Below are positions 6,706 to 9,115 of a stretch of 9,115 bases of DNA, in pieces. This DNA comes from Vibrio tasmaniensis 1F-187 (GTDB taxonomy: Bacteria > Pseudomonadota > Gammaproteobacteria > Enterobacterales > Vibrionaceae). The stretch is taken from contig NZ_AJZM02000131.1 in assembly GCF_000272405.2 (NCBI RefSeq), positions 1-9,115 on the forward strand. The letters run 5' to 3'. The notes beneath the pieces are model-generated. The model searched no databases. It was given only the letters and a program-made list of their open reading frames with translations, and had not been told where the DNA came from. The stretch's first letter is position 1. The number at the start of each line of letters is the position of its first letter. The position numbers and the translations under genes were made by a program.

Positions 6706-7671
6706 ATGGATAATGTAAGTGTTTCACTCGGCCTATTATTCATCGCGGTGCTTTTTATCTCCCAAGCTTTGTTATTGCCTGCTGCTGGGAAAAAAGCTAA
6801 GCATAAAGAGCTTTCTCGACGTTTGAAAGAGACCCAACGTAATATCGATGAAGAGAGCTTGTCGCTACTCAAAGAGCATTATAATAAAGACTTATCCCCA
6901 TTAGATCGCAAGCTCATCGTTATCCCTTATTTTGCTGGCTTAAAACGGATGTTGGAGTTAGCCGGTATTAGAGTTTCGCTAAGTCGCTTTTTACTTATTG
7001 TTGCTCTATGCGGTGTGTCGCTCACTCTGATATCAATAATGACTCAACAAGAGTGGTTCATTAGCCTAACTGCATTCATTGCTGTCTGGGTTGTTGCTTA
7101 CCTGTATGTGCAAAATCGAGTGAGTTATCGAATGGCTCGATTTGAAGAGCAGCTCCCTGAAGCGTTGGATATTATTCGACGAGCATTACAAGCTGGGCAG
7201 CCGCTAATTCAATCATTCAATGAGGTTGGTGAAGAACTCCCTGACCCTATCGGTGCCGAGTTTAAAAATACCTATAACCTACTTAACTATGGTTACGATT
7301 TACGTTTGGCTATCTTACAAATGGCAGAGCGTGTCCCCACCGTATCAATGTTAGCTTTTTCTAGTGCCGTAATGTTGCAGAAAGAAACGGGGGGTAACCT
7401 CTCCGAAAATCTTCAAAAAGTATCCGAAGTTCTAAGATCTCGCTTTAAGCTAGAAAGGAAAATAAAAACGCTTTCTGCTGAAAGTCGGCTATCAGCATGG
7501 ATATTAACCTTATCCCCATTTGGTTTGTTTTTTGCTTTAAAAGTGGCGAATCCAGATTATATTGAGCCGCTTTATAATGACCCTCGCGGCGTTTCAATGG
7601 TCAGTGTTGGTATCGTACTTTTAGCGATTGGAGCCCTATGGATTAAGCGAATCATCAGCATAGAGATTTAA
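6706..7671 (+). CDS. tadB: TadB inner-membrane platform protein
   Basis: This 321-residue integral membrane protein forms, with TadC, the inner-membrane platform on which the TadA motor acts. Hydrophobic segments lie at about 5-25, 94-112, 117-135, 264-281 and 296-314. Between the third and fourth is the cytoplasmic type II secretion F domain (about 146-262), starting FEEQLPEALDIIRRALQAGQ and containing the family's ETGGNLSENL motif near 227. TadB proteins are half the size of PilC/GspF and carry one F domain, as here. TAAGGAG (6694-6700), which overlaps the tadA stop, is a strong ribosome site five bases before ATG 6706. Confidence 0.95.
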   Translation: MDNVSVSLGLLFIAVLFISQALLLPAAGKKAKHKELSRRLKETQRNIDEESLSLLKEHYNKDLSPLDRKLIVIPYFAGLKRMLELAGIRVSLSRFLLIVALCGVSLTLISIMTQQEWFISLTAFIAVWVVAYLYVQNRVSYRMARFEEQLPEALDIIRRALQAGQPLIQSFNEVGEELPDPIGAEFKNTYNLLNYGYDLRLAILQMAERVPTVSMLAFSSAVMLQKETGGNLSENLQKVSEVLRSRFKLERKIKTLSAESRLSAWILTLSPFGLFFALKVANPDYIEPLYNDPRGVSMVSVGIVLLAIGALWIKRIISIEI

Positions 7672-7674
7672 CCT

Positions 7675-8646
7675 ATGGAATTATTAAACATTGAAGTTTG
7701 GAAGCAAATGTTAGCGGACTTTGGAGTCAGCTCTCAGATGGTTATCTACGTAATGATTTTGCTTACCACCATTTTGTTAACATTGACTCTAGGGTTGTTT
7801 ATTTTGGGAACCCGATCCCCTTTAGATAAAAAGCTCAAACAGATATCAGAAACGGGTTCACCCAATAATAGAAAGCCTTATGACTTCTCTAATACGTTGG
7901 AGTCGCTGAGTCCTTTTATTAGTAAAGGTAATAAAAAGGATAATGAAACCTACTCACAAAAGTTGATGCATGCAGGCTTTCATGAAAAAAATGCGTTATC
8001 GGTTTTTTATGCATTGAAAGTGTTATCGAGTTTGGTCGGTATCATCGCGGGCTTTATGGTTTATTACATCTCATTCGGTGGTAGCTACAATAATTTATTG
8101 ATCATGACCTGCGTCTTTCTTGGGACTTTCACTCCCAATATTATCTTGAGCAAGTTGCAAAAAGAGCGACAGAAGAAAATTAGAAATGGTGTACCAGATG
8201 CTCTTGATCTTCTTGTAGTTTGTACGGAATCTGGTCTAGGCTTTAATGCAGCACTTGGACGAGTTGCTTCTGAGCTTTATGTTTCTCAGCCAGAGTTAGC
8301 CGATGAATTGGAGACTGTTTTTGCCAAGATACAAGCAGGTGTCACCATGCCAGATGCGCTGAGGCAGTTCATTGACCGGACGGGGCTAGTCGAATTAGAG
8401 GGGTTGGTTTCTTTGCTTTCTCATGCGTCTAGAATGGGGGGAAGCTTAGCGCAGACTCTTCGTGATTATACGGTAGATTTTCGAGATAAGCGTCAGCAAG
8501 CTGCTGAAGAAATCGCGGCCAAGATACCGACTAAAATGTTGTTCCCTATGTTGTTGTTTATTTGGCCTTGCTTTTTTATTGTCGCGTTAGGGCCTGGGAT
8601 CATTATTGTTATTGATGCACTTGGTGCACCAGGAGTAAGTTTATGA
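7675..8646 (+). CDS. tadC: TadC inner-membrane platform protein
   Basis: This 323-residue membrane protein is the partner of TadB. A first membrane helix lies at about 21-45, two more at about 109-130 and 139-157, and a long C-terminal hydrophobic region at about 286-316. The single F domain (about 171-285) begins with NGVPDALDLLVVCTESGLGF and contains the SRMGGSLAQTLRDY stretch near 252, matching TadB's ETGGNLSENL position. The arrangement (one F domain, C-terminal hairpin) is that of Flp pilus TadC proteins. The ATG lies three bases after the tadB stop, and no good Shine-Dalgarno site precedes it (only a weak AGAG at 7662-7665), so translation probably depends on coupling to tadB. The stop shares bases with the next start (ATGA). 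Confidence 0.93.
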   Translation: MELLNIEVWKQMLADFGVSSQMVIYVMILLTTILLTLTLGLFILGTRSPLDKKLKQISETGSPNNRKPYDFSNTLESLSPFISKGNKKDNETYSQKLMHAGFHEKNALSVFYALKVLSSLVGIIAGFMVYYISFGGSYNNLLIMTCVFLGTFTPNIILSKLQKERQKKIRNGVPDALDLLVVCTESGLGFNAALGRVASELYVSQPELADELETVFAKIQAGVTMPDALRQFIDRTGLVELEGLVSLLSHASRMGGSLAQTLRDYTVDFRDKRQQAAEEIAAKIPTKMLFPMLLFIWPCFFIVALGPGIIIVIDALGAPGVSL

Positions 8647-9115
8647 TACGAGTGAGTAGATATTTTCTAGCTTTATTAGTGTTCGTTATTCTTGGTTGTG
8701 CATCCTCGGATGAGCCGACAAACCAATTTGATGCAGAGTTGTATTCAGGTAAACCAATCGATACCTTAAGCAGTGATGACCCTCCACTGAGTGAGAAAGA
8801 AGCCATTATGCGTGGTGATGTAGCATTGAGGGATAACAATATCGATTTGGCCCTTTATGAATATATTCGCTCTCTATCCTTTCCTGAGAAAGAGTTTCAC
8901 GATAAAACGCTTTTTACGATAGGCCAAATTCATTCATCTCGTGGTAACTATGCACTATCCGAGAAAGCTTATTTAGCAGCATTAGATTTTAACCCTGCAC
9001 ATACCGAAGTCCTAGAGCAATTAGGTGTTTTGTATACAAAGCAGCGTCGCAAAGAGGAAGGGCGGAGTTATTTCTTTAAAGCGATTAATGCAGAGGCTTT
9101 GTTGCGTAATTCAGT
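8643..9115 (+). CDS. tadD: TadD TPR lipoprotein, 3' end outside window
   Basis: An open frame starts at ATG 8643, overlapping the tadC stop as ATGA, and runs off the window end after 157 complete codons. Residues 1-18 are a lipoprotein signal peptide with lipobox VILGC (Cys19) and Ala at +2, so outer-membrane sorting is expected. After a flexible Asp/Ser/Pro-rich spacer (about 21-50), TPR-like helix pairs appear at about 51-83 (IMRGDVALRDNNIDLALYEY), 88-118 (LFTIGQIHSSRGNYALSEKA, then a hairpin ending LDFNPAH) and 121-154 (VLEQLGVLYTKQRRKEEGRS). TadD is a TPR lipoprotein thought to act as a pilotin-like helper for RcpA secretin assembly. Its place directly after tadC is the usual one. The full length and C-terminus cannot be judged here. 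Confidence 0.9.
   Translation, partial: MIRVSRYFLALLVFVILGCASSDEPTNQFDAELYSGKPIDTLSSDDPPLSEKEAIMRGDVALRDNNIDLALYEYIRSLSFPEKEFHDKTLFTIGQIHSSRGNYALSEKAYLAALDFNPAHTEVLEQLGVLYTKQRRKEEGRSYFFKAINAEALLRNS

Noticed and set aside
5245..8646. Type II secretion or type IV secretion (VirB11) system as the identity of the ATPase and membrane genes
   Set aside because: Separate single-F-domain TadB and TadC, a CpaF-type ATPase, TadZ and a CpaC-type secretin together identify a Tad pilus.
8609..8839. Reverse-strand open frame of 76 codons across the tadC/tadD junction
   Set aside because: It is opposite two well-supported genes and has no recognisable features.
1..9115. CRISPR arrays, insertion sequences, tRNA or rRNA genes
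   Set aside because: No repeat-spacer pattern, transposase motif, terminal inverted repeats or RNA gene was seen; the window is almost fully filled by Tad genes.

Overview
The window is the inside of a single Tad (tight adherence, Flp-type IVc pilus) operon. Every gene I can support lies on the + strand. The moderately AT-rich composition, Gram-negative features (outer-membrane secretin, two lipoproteins with Lol-type sorting) and gene order suggest a gammaproteobacterium, most likely Vibrionaceae. That placement is inferred from remembered family features, not from a search.

Layout, left to right: the last codons of an upstream gene, by position probably rcpC/cpaB (1-43); the outer-membrane secretin rcpA/cpaC (52-1506); a tiny lipoprotein of 82 residues (1517-1765); a large TadG-like membrane-anchored protein (1782-3050); two small pseudopilins, tadE-like (3053-3481) and tadF-like (3481-3972); the ParA/MinD-type localisation ATPase tadZ/cpaE (3997-5211); the secretion motor ATPase tadA/cpaF (5245-6696); the paired inner-membrane platform proteins tadB (6706-7671) and tadC (7675-8646); and the N-terminal part of the TPR lipoprotein tadD, cut by the window end (8643-9115). 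The largest gap between genes is 33 bases, and several genes overlap or share stop/start bases. I see no internal terminator or promoter, so the block probably works as one transcript started upstream of the window. The major pilin (flp) and prepilin peptidase (tadV/cpaA) are expected upstream, outside the window.

How the parts work together (family knowledge): TadA hydrolyses ATP to drive pilin extraction and polymerisation on the TadB/TadC platform. TadZ places the machine at a cell site. TadE, TadF and the TadG-like protein are minor or initiating components. RcpA is the outer-membrane pore, helped by the TadD pilotin-like lipoprotein and probably by the small lipoprotein. The result is a surface fibre used in adhesion, aggregation or surface sensing.

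I looked for an undescribed system and found a recognisable one. The parts most worth a second look are the small lipoprotein in the RcpB/CpaD slot, the receiver-like TadZ domain with Glu at the usual phospho-Asp position and Ala at the P-loop Lys position, and the six-cysteine TadG-like protein without an obvious von Willebrand A motif.
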